Origin: Arthrobacter sp. Soil762
GTDB taxonomy: Bacteria; Actinomycetota; Actinomycetes; Actinomycetales; Micrococcaceae
DNA length: 64,000 nucleotides
NCBI RefSeq assembly: GCF_001428335.1
Contig: NZ_LMSG01000017.1
Location: 124,140-188,139 of the forward strand
Direction of reading: 5' to 3'
Part shown: positions 37,126 through 45,444 of the stretch, one piece after another
How the letters are laid out: every line of letters begins with the position of its first letter
How positions within the stretch are numbered: position 1 is the first letter of the stretch
Position numbers and translations under genes: made by a program
The notes under the pieces: generated by a model
Databases searched by the model: none
The model's input: only the letters and a program-made list of their open reading frames with translations
Told to the model about the DNA's origin: nothing

Positions 37126-38940
37126 ATGGCATCGCGGCGAGGCGACAACAACCCCTTGTTCACCGCCGGGCTCATGGCCGCGGCCGGCTACGTCTGTCTC
37201 TGCCTCCTGGTCCAGGCAGCGGCGCATGTGGTGACCGTCTGGCGCTGCGGCGGCAGTCCGCCGTCGCCCTTCAACCCGGCGGCCGCCGTCGGGCTCCTCG
37301 CCGGACGGATCGACTGGATCACCCGGCAGCCACAGGGCTGCGACGTCGGAACGGGCAGCATCTGGTGGGTGGTCGGGCCGGTGCTGCTCCTGGTCGCCGC
37401 GGCGGCCGTGGGTGCAGTGCTGGGCTGGCGGCGGTGGAAGCAATCCGGTGCCTGGCTGCGACAGGACATCCTGAACCGAGAGGGCATCGCCCAACGAGCC
37501 GAGATCCGGCAGGACTTCGGCGCCAGGGCAGTCCGGAAACGCGGAAAATTCACCCGGCCCGGCCTGGCAAAGCCACGGATCCAGGACGTGGCATGGACGC
37601 TCGGCCGCTCCCGCGGCATCACCATCCACGTCTCCACCGAGGAATCAATGGTCATCCAAGGAGCGCCGCGCTCCGGCAAGGGCCTCTACGTGGTCATCAA
37701 CGCCATCCTCGACGCGCCCGGCGCCGTCGTCACCACCTCTACACGTGCCGACAATATTGTGGTCACCATGAACGCCCGCGCCAGCGGCAACAGGCCGGTG
37801 ACCGTGTTCGACCCACAAGGCATGTCGGGCCTGCCCTCAACACTTCGCTGGTCGCCGGTACGCGGCTGCGAAGACCCCGATATCGCCACCCGCCGTGCCC
37901 TCGTCATCACGGCAGACACCGAGATGAAAGGCGAGAACGCCGCCTGGCAAAAGCGCTCACTGATCATCCTGCAATGCTTGCTCCATGCTGCGGCGTTGTC
38001 CGGGGAGGGCGTCCGGGCATTTCGCCGCTGGTCCTCGAGCCCGGTCCTGGCCCGCGAGGCACTGGAGATACTCGCCCGGCCCGGGGCGGCCCTGGGGTGG
38101 CAGGCCGACCTGATGGGCATCCTGGAAGACGATCCCAGGAACACCTCAAACTCGTGGATCGGCGTCTCCGCAGCCGTCGCGCCGTTGTCATCGCCGAAGG
38201 TCCTCGCCGCTTTGGACCCGCGGGATGAGTCCGAGGAATTCGACCCCAAGGCGTTCATCCGAGACCGGGGGACGCTGTATCTGATCGGCACCCGCGCCGG
38301 CGCCGCCGCAGCAGGGCCGTATCTGTCGGCCCTGATCGATGACATCGACAATGCTGCCCGCGAAATGGCCTTCGTTGCGCCCGGAGGCAGGCTGGACCCA
38401 CCGTTGTCCCTGATTCTGGACGAGATCGCCAACCTGGCCCCCTGGCCGGGACTGCCCATCGCCCTCTCGGACGGCGGCGGCATCGGCATCTCCACTCTCG
38501 TGGTCCTGCAGTCACTGTCCCAAGCGCGGACGGGATGGTCCATCGATGAGGCTGCGACGATCTGGGATTCGGCCATCATCAAGGTGATCTTCGGCGGTGG
38601 CTCAGACGAACGCGACCTCCGCTCGCTCGCGGGACTGCTGGGGGAGCGGAGCCTGACCCTGAATACCCGTTCCTGGTCCTCACAAGGCCGCCAGGACGGC
38701 GAACAGATCAGGGAGAGCCCAGTCCTGCCCCTGCACGAGATCAGGCGTCTGCCGGCCGGCACAGCCCTCATGCTGGGGCGCCGCACGCGGCCCATCCTCC
38801 TGGACCTGCGCGAATGGCACAAGCGCAAGGACGCCGCCGAACTCGGACGGTCCAAGCTCGAGCTCGAACGGGCCTTGGCGGACGGCCACCGGCTGCGGCA
38901 GCACGCAGCGGAGGAAGTCAGCCATGGACAGCCTGGATGA
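37126..38940 (+). CDS. VirD4/TraG-type coupling ATPase
   Basis: The 604-residue protein has two N-terminal membrane helices (about 8-33 and 83-105) and a cytoplasmic ATPase with Walker A GAPRSGKG (about residue 182) and Walker B LSLILDEIANLAP (about 425). The FDPQGMSGLP segment and the C-terminal LMLGRRTRPILLDL are typical of actinobacterial TraG/TraD relatives. It would bring the relaxase-DNA complex to the channel, yet no relaxase gene is in the window. It overlaps the DUF4913 gene by 17 bases. Confidence 0.88.
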   Translation: MASRRGDNNPLFTAGLMAAAGYVCLCLLVQAAAHVVTVWRCGGSPPSPFNPAAAVGLLAGRIDWITRQPQGCDVGTGSIWWVVGPVLLLVAAAAVGAVLGWRRWKQSGAWLRQDILNREGIAQRAEIRQDFGARAVRKRGKFTRPGLAKPRIQDVAWTLGRSRGITIHVSTEESMVIQGAPRSGKGLYVVINAILDAPGAVVTTSTRADNIVVTMNARASGNRPVTVFDPQGMSGLPSTLRWSPVRGCEDPDIATRRALVITADTEMKGENAAWQKRSLIILQCLLHAAALSGEGVRAFRRWSSSPVLAREALEILARPGAALGWQADLMGILEDDPRNTSNSWIGVSAAVAPLSSPKVLAALDPRDESEEFDPKAFIRDRGTLYLIGTRAGAAAAGPYLSALIDDIDNAAREMAFVAPGGRLDPPLSLILDEIANLAPWPGLPIALSDGGGIGISTLVVLQSLSQARTGWSIDEAATIWDSAIIKVIFGGGSDERDLRSLAGLLGERSLTLNTRSWSSQGRQDGEQIRESPVLPLHEIRRLPAGTALMLGRRTRPILLDLREWHKRKDAAELGRSKLELERALADGHRLRQHAAEEVSHGQPG

Positions 38941-39433
38941 CGTCGAACGCTTTGAGATCCCGTCAGCTGGGGCAAACGACGACGAGCTGACGGCTGAGCT
39001 CTTCCGCGCCGCATTCCGGCCACCCGGCCGGGCTGCCGGCGTGACGTACCGCTGGCGGGAAATGACGCCGACGCAGGCCGCGAGCGTGTGGGGCGCCCTG
39101 GCGGCTTGGGTCAGATGGCTTGTTGCCACGTACCAGCTCACGACGTCGGTGGTACCGGATTGCTGGTGGCGCCACTCCGAAATCGTGGCAGAGCTGTACG
39201 CCCTGCAGAGGGCGGAACTTGCCTCCTACGCCAGTGATGATTCCGGGTTCGGGCCGCTGGCCTTCCACGAACGGCTGCCACACGCCATCGAACGCCTCCG
39301 CACCCATACCCGGACGGCCGGCTGCGTCGGGCTGCAGAAACACAAGGAACCCGTCACGAGGGACCTGCGGCTGGACGAGCCGGACTTCTTGGAGTGGCAG
39401 TCGGCGCCCCACCAAATGGCGGACGAATTCTGA
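38924..39433 (+). CDS. DUF4913 domain protein
   Basis: The 169-residue protein carries the DUF4913 core from about residue 38: WGALAAWVRWLVATYQLTTS, VPDCWWRHSEIVAELYALQ and HERLPHAIERLRTH. The family is common in actinobacterial conjugative elements and plasmids, nearly always next to the coupling ATPase, but its job is unknown. The 17-base overlap with the upstream gene argues for co-translation. A hairpin follows and closes the conjugation operon. Confidence 0.8.
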   Translation: MDSLDDVERFEIPSAGANDDELTAELFRAAFRPPGRAAGVTYRWREMTPTQAASVWGALAAWVRWLVATYQLTTSVVPDCWWRHSEIVAELYALQRAELASYASDDSGFGPLAFHERLPHAIERLRTHTRTAGCVGLQKHKEPVTRDLRLDEPDFLEWQSAPHQMADEF

Positions 39434-39448
39434 AACCTTGATCAGGGA

Positions 39449-39471
39449 GCACGGGCTTGACATGCCCGTGC
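39449..39471 (+). terminator. Hairpin after the conjugation operon
   Basis: GCACGGGC (39449-39456) pairs perfectly with GCCCGTGC (39464-39471) around TTGACAT, 15 bases after the DUF4913 stop. The T run is missing, so termination may depend on Rho. Confidence 0.6.
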
Positions 39472-39569
39472 GCGCGTCCGGGTGAATTTCGACTGTCACT
39501 AAATTGTCGCAAACGGTCCATTCTGAGACTGGCTCGCCGCAGGGCCCGGCGGACCGCCTCGGGACCCGG

Positions 39570-39640
39570 ATTCATTCTCAAAACCTGTTCTCACATGAAC
39601 CAGGCCTGGGCGAATTGTGGGAGTGGTTTGTGAGAAGATT
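39570..39640. promoter_or_regulatory. Possible recombination site upstream of the serine recombinase
   Basis: TTCTCAAAACCTGTTCTCAC (about 39574-39593) faces a near-inverse GGTTTGTGAGAAG (about 39625-39637). Serine resolvases bind paired inverted sites upstream of their own genes, so this may be the res site and autoregulatory operator. The match is imperfect. Confidence 0.35.
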
Positions 39641-39645
39641 CCCGG

Positions 39646-40602
39646 GTGAGCAGCGAACCGGACCCGAGCCCCACCGACGCCGACGAGATCGAACGGCACC
39701 CCTGCCCCCGGTGCCTGGCCGGTGCGGGCTCGCCGTGCCGGTCACGCTCCGGCACGGTCGCGGGCACCTACCACACCGGCCGGTTCATCAAGCTGCCCCG
39801 CTTGGCGAAGCGGCTGCGGGTACCGACCCCGGCCGACCGGAGGCCCGGCCTGCTATGGCGGCCCGGCACGCCGCCGCCGGCGCCGATCCCCACCAGCACG
39901 CCGGCCACCGACATCAGGGTGGGTTACGCCCGCTGCTCGCACCTGACCCAGGAACTCCAGTCCCAGCTCGACGCCTTGGAAGCGCACGGCATCGGCCGCG
40001 AGAAGATCTTCGCCGAGAAAGTCTCCTCCCGTGTGCGGGTCCGGCCGAAGTTTGAGGCCGCGTTGGAGGCGTGCCGCCAGATCAAAGCCCACGCTCCGCA
40101 CTGCAGAGTCATCCTCACCGTGTACGAGATGAAGCGCCTGGGGCGGGACTCCGCCGAGCTGACCGCGCTGGCTGACCACCTCACCGCGCACGGCATCGCC
40201 CTGGAAATGCTCGCCGGTCCGCTGCCTGGCATCTATGACCCGTCCGGCACCGGCCGTGTCTTGTTCGCGTTTTTCGCCGCGATGGCCGAGACCGAACGCG
40301 AGAATATCCGCGAAGCCACCCTCGAAGGGCTCAACGCGGCCGCCCGCAAGGGCAACCACGGTGGACGCCCACCGGTGATCACCAACGATATGCTGCACAC
40401 CGTGCTCCGTCGCCGCGCCGACGGCGAGAACTGTGGAGGACATCCGCGGCGACCTGATCATCCCACCGGCAAGCGCAAAGGCCGCAACCCGAGCCTGGCC
40501 AGCGTCTACCGGGCTCTGGCCGAACACGCTAAGCGGCAGGCGCACCCCGAGGCTGTAGACCAGGCCCACGCCGAGTTCGCCGCGCACGAGGCGACTACCT
40601 GA
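39646..40602 (+). CDS. Serine recombinase (resolvase/invertase) with N-terminal zinc-finger-like extension
   Basis: The 318-residue protein begins with a Cys-rich segment (HPCPRCLAGAGSPCRSRSGT) found fused to some actinobacterial resolvases. The catalytic domain (about 90-235) has VGYARCSHLTQELQSQLDAL with Ser92-region nucleophile replaced in context by RCS, YEMKRLGRDSAEL and FAAMAETERENIREAT. The hinge around residues 265-278 reads out of phase with the family for about 12 codons owing to two compensating indels. The C-terminal DNA-binding part (KRKGRNPSLASVYRALAEH) is back in phase. Start is GTG 39646. Confidence 0.75.
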   Translation: MSSEPDPSPTDADEIERHPCPRCLAGAGSPCRSRSGTVAGTYHTGRFIKLPRLAKRLRVPTPADRRPGLLWRPGTPPPAPIPTSTPATDIRVGYARCSHLTQELQSQLDALEAHGIGREKIFAEKVSSRVRVRPKFEAALEACRQIKAHAPHCRVILTVYEMKRLGRDSAELTALADHLTAHGIALEMLAGPLPGIYDPSGTGRVLFAFFAAMAETERENIREATLEGLNAAARKGNHGGRPPVITNDMLHTVLRRRADGENCGGHPRRPDHPTGKRKGRNPSLASVYRALAEHAKRQAHPEAVDQAHAEFAAHEATT

Positions 40603-41113
40603 TCGGTTCCGCTGGCCGAACGGGTCATCGCCAACCAGCGATATCCGCCCGTTTTCCCGAGGAGTACAGCCACTGTCGCCGCATCGAATCACGGGCGTTT
40701 TGGGACATCTTCCGGGACAGCCAGGTTACGGGCCTTTGTCAGCACTGAGCGGATCCGTGTTCGCGGGGGAGTCCTACCAGAGGGTGTCCGGCTTCCAAGG
40801 AAATGGAACGGCCGGCACGTCGGGCTAGCGGGGAAGTCGAACTTACTGCGAGGGCGCCGCCGCGCGACCTTTACAGGAGTGGTCAGACTCAGCCGCTGCC
40901 AGCGATGGGTTGGCGCAGGTCGCCGGTACTATCTCATCAAGGGGGCTCTGTTGTAGGTGCTGCTTACAGAGTGCTTCCAGATCACGGCACTAAGGTCCTT
41001 CGGCATGTGCCGCGGCACCGTGGGACGGCGTCTTCTTAAGCCCTCACAAAGTGATGCTGGCACTCAGTGGTGACCGTGCGGCCCGATTGCAGTAGTCCCC
41101 GGATTTCGGGGAC
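40603..41113. other. Gap of about 500 bases between recombinase and PIN gene
   Basis: No gene is supported; the best open frame (plus 40803-41039) has composition of random GC-rich DNA. The stretch holds one of three related hairpins (40788-40815) and ends with the hairpin after the PIN gene. A GGCTCTGTTG at about 40944 resembles IS6-family ends but has no partner. Confidence 0.45.
40788..40815. repeat. Hairpin repeat copy 1 (AAGGAARTGGAAC family)
   Basis: CCGGCTTCC (40788-40796) faces GGAACGGCCGG (40805-40815) around AAGGAAAT. It shares the loop-side core AAGGAARTGGAAC with copies at 43491-43516 and 45323-45352, while the outer stem bases differ between copies yet still pair. Confidence 0.6.
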
Positions 41114-41114
41114 T
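41094..41114 (-). terminator. Hairpin at the end of the PIN/ImmA operon
   Basis: AGTCCCCG (41094-41101) pairs perfectly with CGGGGACT (41107-41114) around GATTT. It touches the stop codon of the PIN gene, so it probably ends the two-gene minus-strand operon. Confidence 0.6.
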
Positions 41115-41614
41115 TAGGCGGCAGGGGAGCGGGTTCCAAGGATGAACTGGGCTCCGCTCGACCTCAGCATTTCATAGGGGCTGATCCACGGTACTCCGAA
41201 CGCATCGCACGCGTCCGGGATGAGGATTCGGCGCTTGGACAACGGGTTTGGTCGTTCATGGGTGACGACCGTGTGACCGTGCGCGTGGGCGTATGCCACG
41301 AGCTCAAAGTCGGCAACGCTGAGGAACTCGGCAACGGCTGCGGGGGTGAAATTTTTCGACGTTGCCCACTGGCTCACGGCTTGGAGACTTGGAAGCGTCT
41401 TAGCGTCCGGTGAGAGGAAGAACGCGCTGCGTTTCCCCGCCCAGGTGCTCAGTTCGTCAGCTCCGGTCGTGAGTTCCTGGCGTACTTTGTCTGTGCTGCA
41501 GAGAATGCCCGCTGTGTGGCCGTGATCGATCCACTCCCAGAACGCTGGCACGAAATCGAAGCCATAGTGCAGGTTCTTCGCGGTAATGAATATGTTGGCA
41601 TCCAACAAGTACAC
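41114..41614 (-). CDS. DUF4411 PIN-domain protein (toxin-like)
   Basis: The 166-residue protein starts YLLDANIFITAKN with the first PIN Asp, continues with VRQELTTGADEL, the middle acidic FELVAYAHAHGHTVVTHE and the last Asp in ILIPDACDAFGV, so the acidic set of a PIN ribonuclease is present. DUF4411 proteins are usually paired with an ImmA/IrrE-like protein, as here: the GTG start directly follows the stop of the upstream gene. This suggests a type II toxin-antitoxin pair, with this gene as toxin. Target RNA is unknown. Confidence 0.8.
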   Translation of the reverse strand: MYLLDANIFITAKNLHYGFDFVPAFWEWIDHGHTAGILCSTDKVRQELTTGADELSTWAGKRSAFFLSPDAKTLPSLQAVSQWATSKNFTPAAVAEFLSVADFELVAYAHAHGHTVVTHERPNPLSKRRILIPDACDAFGVPWISPYEMLRSSGAQFILGTRSPAA

Positions 41615-42769
41615 CTAGGCCACCCCTACTTCTTTTCCCAGATTGACGAAGGTTTCATACTTTCTTGTCCCAAGAAGGCGGAAAGCGTCGCGATGTAGCG
41701 TCCGGCCCGTACTGGCATCGCTAATGACGGCACGCGCGAAACGACGGCTGACACGAAGTGGCTGCGTGTAGTAGTAATTTCCACCGGAGCTGTCTTTGCG
41801 GCTGAGCAGCCGCAGCACTCTGCGTAGTTCTTCCTGGTAAGCGGCCTGGTAGGCGTCCCACGGCAGGGATCCCGTGTCGTAGATCCGCTTGAGGACAACC
41901 AAAGTGCTGACCTTGTACAGCTTCGCCAGTCTGTCCAGTTCTTCCACGTCGATCCGCTTCCGGTGCTCGGCCCGAAGAGAATCCAGCGGAACGAGAACTT
42001 CGGCTGCCACCTTGTTGCACCAGAGTTCCGTTTCGTTTCCGCCCGTGCGGTCCAAGGACACATCCGACAGGGCTGTTTGACCGATCCAGAGATGAGCGAC
42101 CTCATGGACAAGCGTGAATATTTGGGCGGCCTTCGTATCTGCGCCGTTGATGAAAATTACCGGCGCCAGAGAATCGGACAGCGCGAAACCCCTGAACTCA
42201 TCCGGATCAAGCCCCCGGTGGGTGTTGTTTCCCACGATGCCGCTGACCATCACGAGTATCCCGGCGTCCTCGGCAGAATCAATGAGCCTTCGCAGGGCAT
42301 CAGCCCACGTAGAGTCCTGACGGCGGTCAGCGGAGGAAAAACGCAGTTGCTCGCGGATCCGTTGCGCGGTTTCGGGCACAGACTCGCGAATGTTGGCAGA
42401 GCCAATGAAGCCCAACGGTTCTGCCCCGCTTATCAACGCGTGTTCCCGGTACCACTCTTGGCGCTGTTGGCAAATGAAGATGGTCTCAAGCAGATTAGGG
42501 CTCGGCGTGGAAACGCCAGCATTGGCCATCGTTCTGAAATCGGGAATCGGGACGTCATCAACTGGTGGGGTACTGAGGAAAAAAGTCCCAAAAGGTGTGT
42601 GGGTGGTGTGAGCGAGCTTCTCCAATTGGTTGAAAGTAGGCTGCCGAGCACCTTGACGCCAGGCGTCCAGGTCCGGGAATTTGTGGTGAATGTCGTCTAA
42701 GGGCACGCCGGATCGTTGAACGGCCCAGTCCAGCACTACCGGGGAAACGGGCACGCGAAACGTTGGCAT
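41615..42769 (-). CDS. ImmA/IrrE-family metallopeptidase with XRE-like N terminus (antitoxin-like)
   Basis: The 384-residue protein has an N-terminal domain (FRVPVSPVVLDWAVQRSG, then helices that resemble a helix-turn-helix) and a zinc peptidase domain with HEVAHLWIG at about residues 240-248. ImmA/IrrE enzymes cleave repressors, whereas long COG2856 forms also act as antitoxins for DUF4411 toxins. GGAGGACAG lies just before ATG 42769; the frame could extend to 42925 but loses the family start. It is the first gene of a two-gene operon with the PIN gene. Confidence 0.82.
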   Translation of the reverse strand: MPTFRVPVSPVVLDWAVQRSGVPLDDIHHKFPDLDAWRQGARQPTFNQLEKLAHTTHTPFGTFFLSTPPVDDVPIPDFRTMANAGVSTPSPNLLETIFICQQRQEWYREHALISGAEPLGFIGSANIRESVPETAQRIREQLRFSSADRRQDSTWADALRRLIDSAEDAGILVMVSGIVGNNTHRGLDPDEFRGFALSDSLAPVIFINGADTKAAQIFTLVHEVAHLWIGQTALSDVSLDRTGGNETELWCNKVAAEVLVPLDSLRAEHRKRIDVEELDRLAKLYKVSTLVVLKRIYDTGSLPWDAYQAAYQEELRRVLRLLSRKDSSGGNYYYTQPLRVSRRFARAVISDASTGRTLHRDAFRLLGTRKYETFVNLGKEVGVA

Positions 42770-42864
42770 GTCTGTCCTCCCCACTGATTGCTTACGCTGA
42801 CCATAGTCTGCCCGACCCAAAACAAATAGTCCCATTACAAGGAAGTGAACACCGTCCAGCGCTG

Positions 42865-43435
42865 TTACCCGAGCGCGGGGTGGTTCTGGATGAAGGGCTT
42901 CACCTGGAAGTTCAGCATCGCCCAAATCTTCTTGTTCCGCGCGTCCGAGATGTCTTCCTTCTTGCGCTTGTTGAACATCTCGAGGAAGAAGGCGTAGTCC
43001 CCTTCTCCGTTGTAGCCGTTGCGCTCATTGTTGAACGCCCCTTCAGCGAATAGCCAGTGCAGCAAGGCTCGGGAGAAATAGTCCGACGTCAGGGTGATTT
43101 TCTTACTGTCTTCGATGGCCCTCTTCAGAGCCAGAAGCTGGCTGAACACTGAGACCTGCACATCCAGGTCCTGGCGCTTGAAGTGGTGCACGCACTGGCT
43201 TCCGATATAGGAGAGCGTTTCCTGCTTCTCACTGTTGTAGATGGTGTACATGTAAAGCAGGTTCTGCTGCCCGCAGAGGCATTCACCCTCGTTGTCCGGG
43301 TGTTCCTCAACTGCTACGACGGCCCCATTCATGCACGGCGTCATGGAAATGCGCGGCCACGGAATTGTCCTCGATGACCTTCTTCAACGTCTCAAAACTA
43401 TGCGCTGCCACTGCTGGCCCCCGTTCTTCTGTCAC
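42865..43435 (-). pseudogene. Frameshifted gene for a small CxCG-type protein
   Basis: The downstream frame (42865-43344) encodes NEGECLCGQQNLLYMYTIYN and SYIGSQCVHHFKRQ, a zinc-like CxCG...C pattern seen in small proteins of mobile elements. The natural start is in another frame: GTG 43435 begins TEERGPAVAAHSFETLKKVI and EDNSVAAHFHDAVHEW, and hits a stop after about 45 residues. The frame change lies near 43315-43330. Joined, the product would be about 185 residues. The indel may be a mutation or a sequencing error. Confidence 0.6.
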
Positions 43436-43490
43436 GACTTTACAGCTGGGGCGGTTGGATCTTTGCGTCGGCCGGAATCACGGCGCCATC

Positions 43491-43516
43491 CCGCCTCCAA
43501 GGAAGTGGAACGGCGG
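43491..43516. repeat. Hairpin repeat copy 2 (AAGGAARTGGAAC family)
   Basis: CCGCCTCC (43491-43498) faces GGAACGGCGG (43507-43516) around AAGGAAGT. The outer stem CCGCC/GGCGG differs from copy 1 but still pairs. It lies between two divergent genes. Confidence 0.6.
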
Positions 43517-43635
43517 CGATTCGTCCAGACTGTAACGTTGTCCCTGCGTCGCCAACGCAGCAACTTGATACTTCTTCTCATGCCGGCCCCTGGGACAGGG
43601 GCCAAGTTCGATTTCCAATCGGGAGCACCTACCTC

Positions 43636-44466
43636 GTGAAGCCCCTGCGCGAACTTTCACTGTCACAGGCCAGAATCAGTCGTGCCCAGGACAACATCAA
43701 AGAGTTCGCCCAACTCCTCGGTGAGTACCTTGAAGGCCGCCCATCACGGATACGAGTCGACATCGATGCCCAAGGCCACGGGGCCATTCGGGTTGAACGC
43801 CGCGAACCCATCCCCGACCAACTCTCCATCCTCCTGGGAGAGGCACTTCAAAACCTACGCGCCGGCTTGGACAACTGCCTCTACGCCGTAGCGATCATCG
43901 ACTCCGGAACCAACCCGCCGCCAGGAGCTGCCCAACTTCAATGGCCCATCGCGCTTTCACCCAAGGAATGGACCGCGAACAAGAAACGGCTTCAGCACCT
44001 ATCTCCGCATCTCATCGAGGCCCTTCATCGAATCCAGCCCTTCCAGGCCGAGAACCCCGGGTGGAATTGCCTTCGCATCTTGCACGACCTTGCGCGCATC
44101 GACCGGCACCGCTCCGCCCACGAACTCGCGATAAGGCCGGAGAAAGTCAAAGGAACCTACGACAAGAAGACCATTCACGACCTCAAGATTAACGAAGGGC
44201 CACTCGACGACGAGGGCATCGTGGTCACCTTCACCAGGTATGGAGACGAAGAGCTGACACCGAAGATGCTCGACCTGCAGTTCGAGTTCGATATTGATGT
44301 CCGTGACGTCGAAATGGCCCCACATATCGTGACGGGCAAACCGTCCCGACCCTGGGGGGCGTTGGACAACCGCCTGAAAGTCATGTGCGCCGCAGTCGAA
44401 GACTACGCTGACGGACTGGTAGAGCTGGCCCGAAACCCTGAACTGGCACGGGCTGAGCAAGCGTAG
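43636..44466 (+). CDS. Conserved hypothetical protein
   Basis: The 276-residue protein is well composed but matches no family I know. It has an N-terminal helical part (SLSQARISRAQDNIKEFAQL) and a middle with LLGEALQNLRAGLDNCLYAV and LRILHDLARIDRHRSAHELA, which suggests an all-alpha HEPN-like fold including an R-x4-6-H pattern (RIDRHRSAH). The C-terminal part is mixed. If HEPN-like, it might act on RNA, but this is inference. The neighbour at 44682-45176 on the other strand is also unrecognised. Confidence 0.5.
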   Translation: MKPLRELSLSQARISRAQDNIKEFAQLLGEYLEGRPSRIRVDIDAQGHGAIRVERREPIPDQLSILLGEALQNLRAGLDNCLYAVAIIDSGTNPPPGAAQLQWPIALSPKEWTANKKRLQHLSPHLIEALHRIQPFQAENPGWNCLRILHDLARIDRHRSAHELAIRPEKVKGTYDKKTIHDLKINEGPLDDEGIVVTFTRYGDEELTPKMLDLQFEFDIDVRDVEMAPHIVTGKPSRPWGALDNRLKVMCAAVEDYADGLVELARNPELARAEQA

Positions 44467-44681
44467 CGGAATGCTCGGATTAGCCGGTGCCGCGGCCCGG
44501 AAATGAGTTGCCACACCCGACCTAGGGGTGTCTCTCCTGAGGAGGATGAGCCTGACGGAAAGGTCGGACCGCAGTTTGCTAGGCCTGACCTAACCCACCC
44601 GGGGTCCCGGCGCGGGCGCCCTTGTTCCGGCAGCGCAGGTTTGCTTCGCCCTGGGAGCGTCACACCAACACGCTGGACGTG

Positions 44682-45176
44682 TTAGCTGATGGTCGACTTA
44701 CCCAACGTTCGGGCCACCGTCATCGAGCAATCGAACACTTCCCAAGCAACGCTGTGCAGCTGTCTCGCTATCCTGTCCAAGTCCTCATCTGTGAGTATCC
44801 GATCTGGATTCTTCGGGTGAGTTCTGAATGTCACCGCCCCTGGCTTCATGGAAGTGCCTACGACGGCATGTATGACAATGTTGCGTGTCCTCAGCAACTC
44901 ATCGGACTCAGCGAGCACCTTTAGGATTTGCGCGGAGTCGGAAGCTTTCAGCGCTTCGCAGGATCGGAGGAATGTCCGGGCATGTCTGATCGCACGAGAA
45001 CCTGGCGACGGGGGATCAGAAAGAGAGAAGTTGCTGAGGCGCTGGGCCAATTCTCCAAGATTTCGCTCCAAAAGCGACGCCCATACCGCAATGCGTCCCA
45101 CCGCGATCTCACCCTCAGTGCTGAGCTGAGTCGCCCTATGGTCATCTATAACAGCGATGGGATTCTCAGGGATCAT
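44682..45176 (-). CDS. Hypothetical helical protein
   Basis: From ATG 45176 the 164-residue product starts IPENPIAVIDDHRATQLSTE and contains GRIAVWASLLERNLGELAQR, LRTRNIVIHAVVG and LDRIARQLHSVAWEVFDC. The LRTRNIVIHAV segment, with Arg and His around position 105, resembles the RNase-like motif of abortive-infection HEPN proteins. The open frame extends to 45377 but upstream codons look random. It is convergent with 43636-44466. Confidence 0.5.
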   Translation of the reverse strand: MIPENPIAVIDDHRATQLSTEGEIAVGRIAVWASLLERNLGELAQRLSNFSLSDPPSPGSRAIRHARTFLRSCEALKASDSAQILKVLAESDELLRTRNIVIHAVVGTSMKPGAVTFRTHPKNPDRILTDEDLDRIARQLHSVAWEVFDCSMTVARTLGKSTIS

Positions 45177-45322
45177 GACTCCGATATTAACCTGCCTCTT
45201 TGGGAAGGAGCCTGCCGGTAGCCCCTGGGTCAGGCCAAGGCGTAAAGATCGGCTCCAAGCTTCTCTGCACGAACTGATCGCTTCGGCCAGTGATCTTCGC
45301 CCGGATGGGAGCGTCCCGCTTT

Positions 45323-45352
45323 GGTGTTCCACTCTGAAGGAAGTGGAACACC
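45323..45352. repeat. Hairpin repeat copy 3 (AAGGAARTGGAAC family)
   Basis: GGTGTTCCACT (45323-45333) pairs perfectly with AGTGGAACACC (45342-45352) around CTGAAGGA. It has the same AAGGAAGTGGAAC core as copies 1 and 2 with a third version of the outer stem. It lies between the hypothetical gene at 44682 and the IS3 element. Confidence 0.65.
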
Positions 45353-45444
45353 CTAGTATGGACGGAAGCGCCTGCACCGCGGCGCCAGCCTGTATAGGCG
45401 TTGACGGATTCGGAATTTTTCAAGCTGAACGGTACCAATGGGAG

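Noticed and set aside
39504-40055. A 183-residue frame overlapping the serine recombinase
   Set aside because: It is in another frame of the recombinase gene and is rich in Arg and Pro without any motif.
40940-40975. GGCTCTGTTG resembling an IS6-family terminal repeat
   Set aside because: There is no matching inverted copy and no transposase remnant; ten bases are too few.
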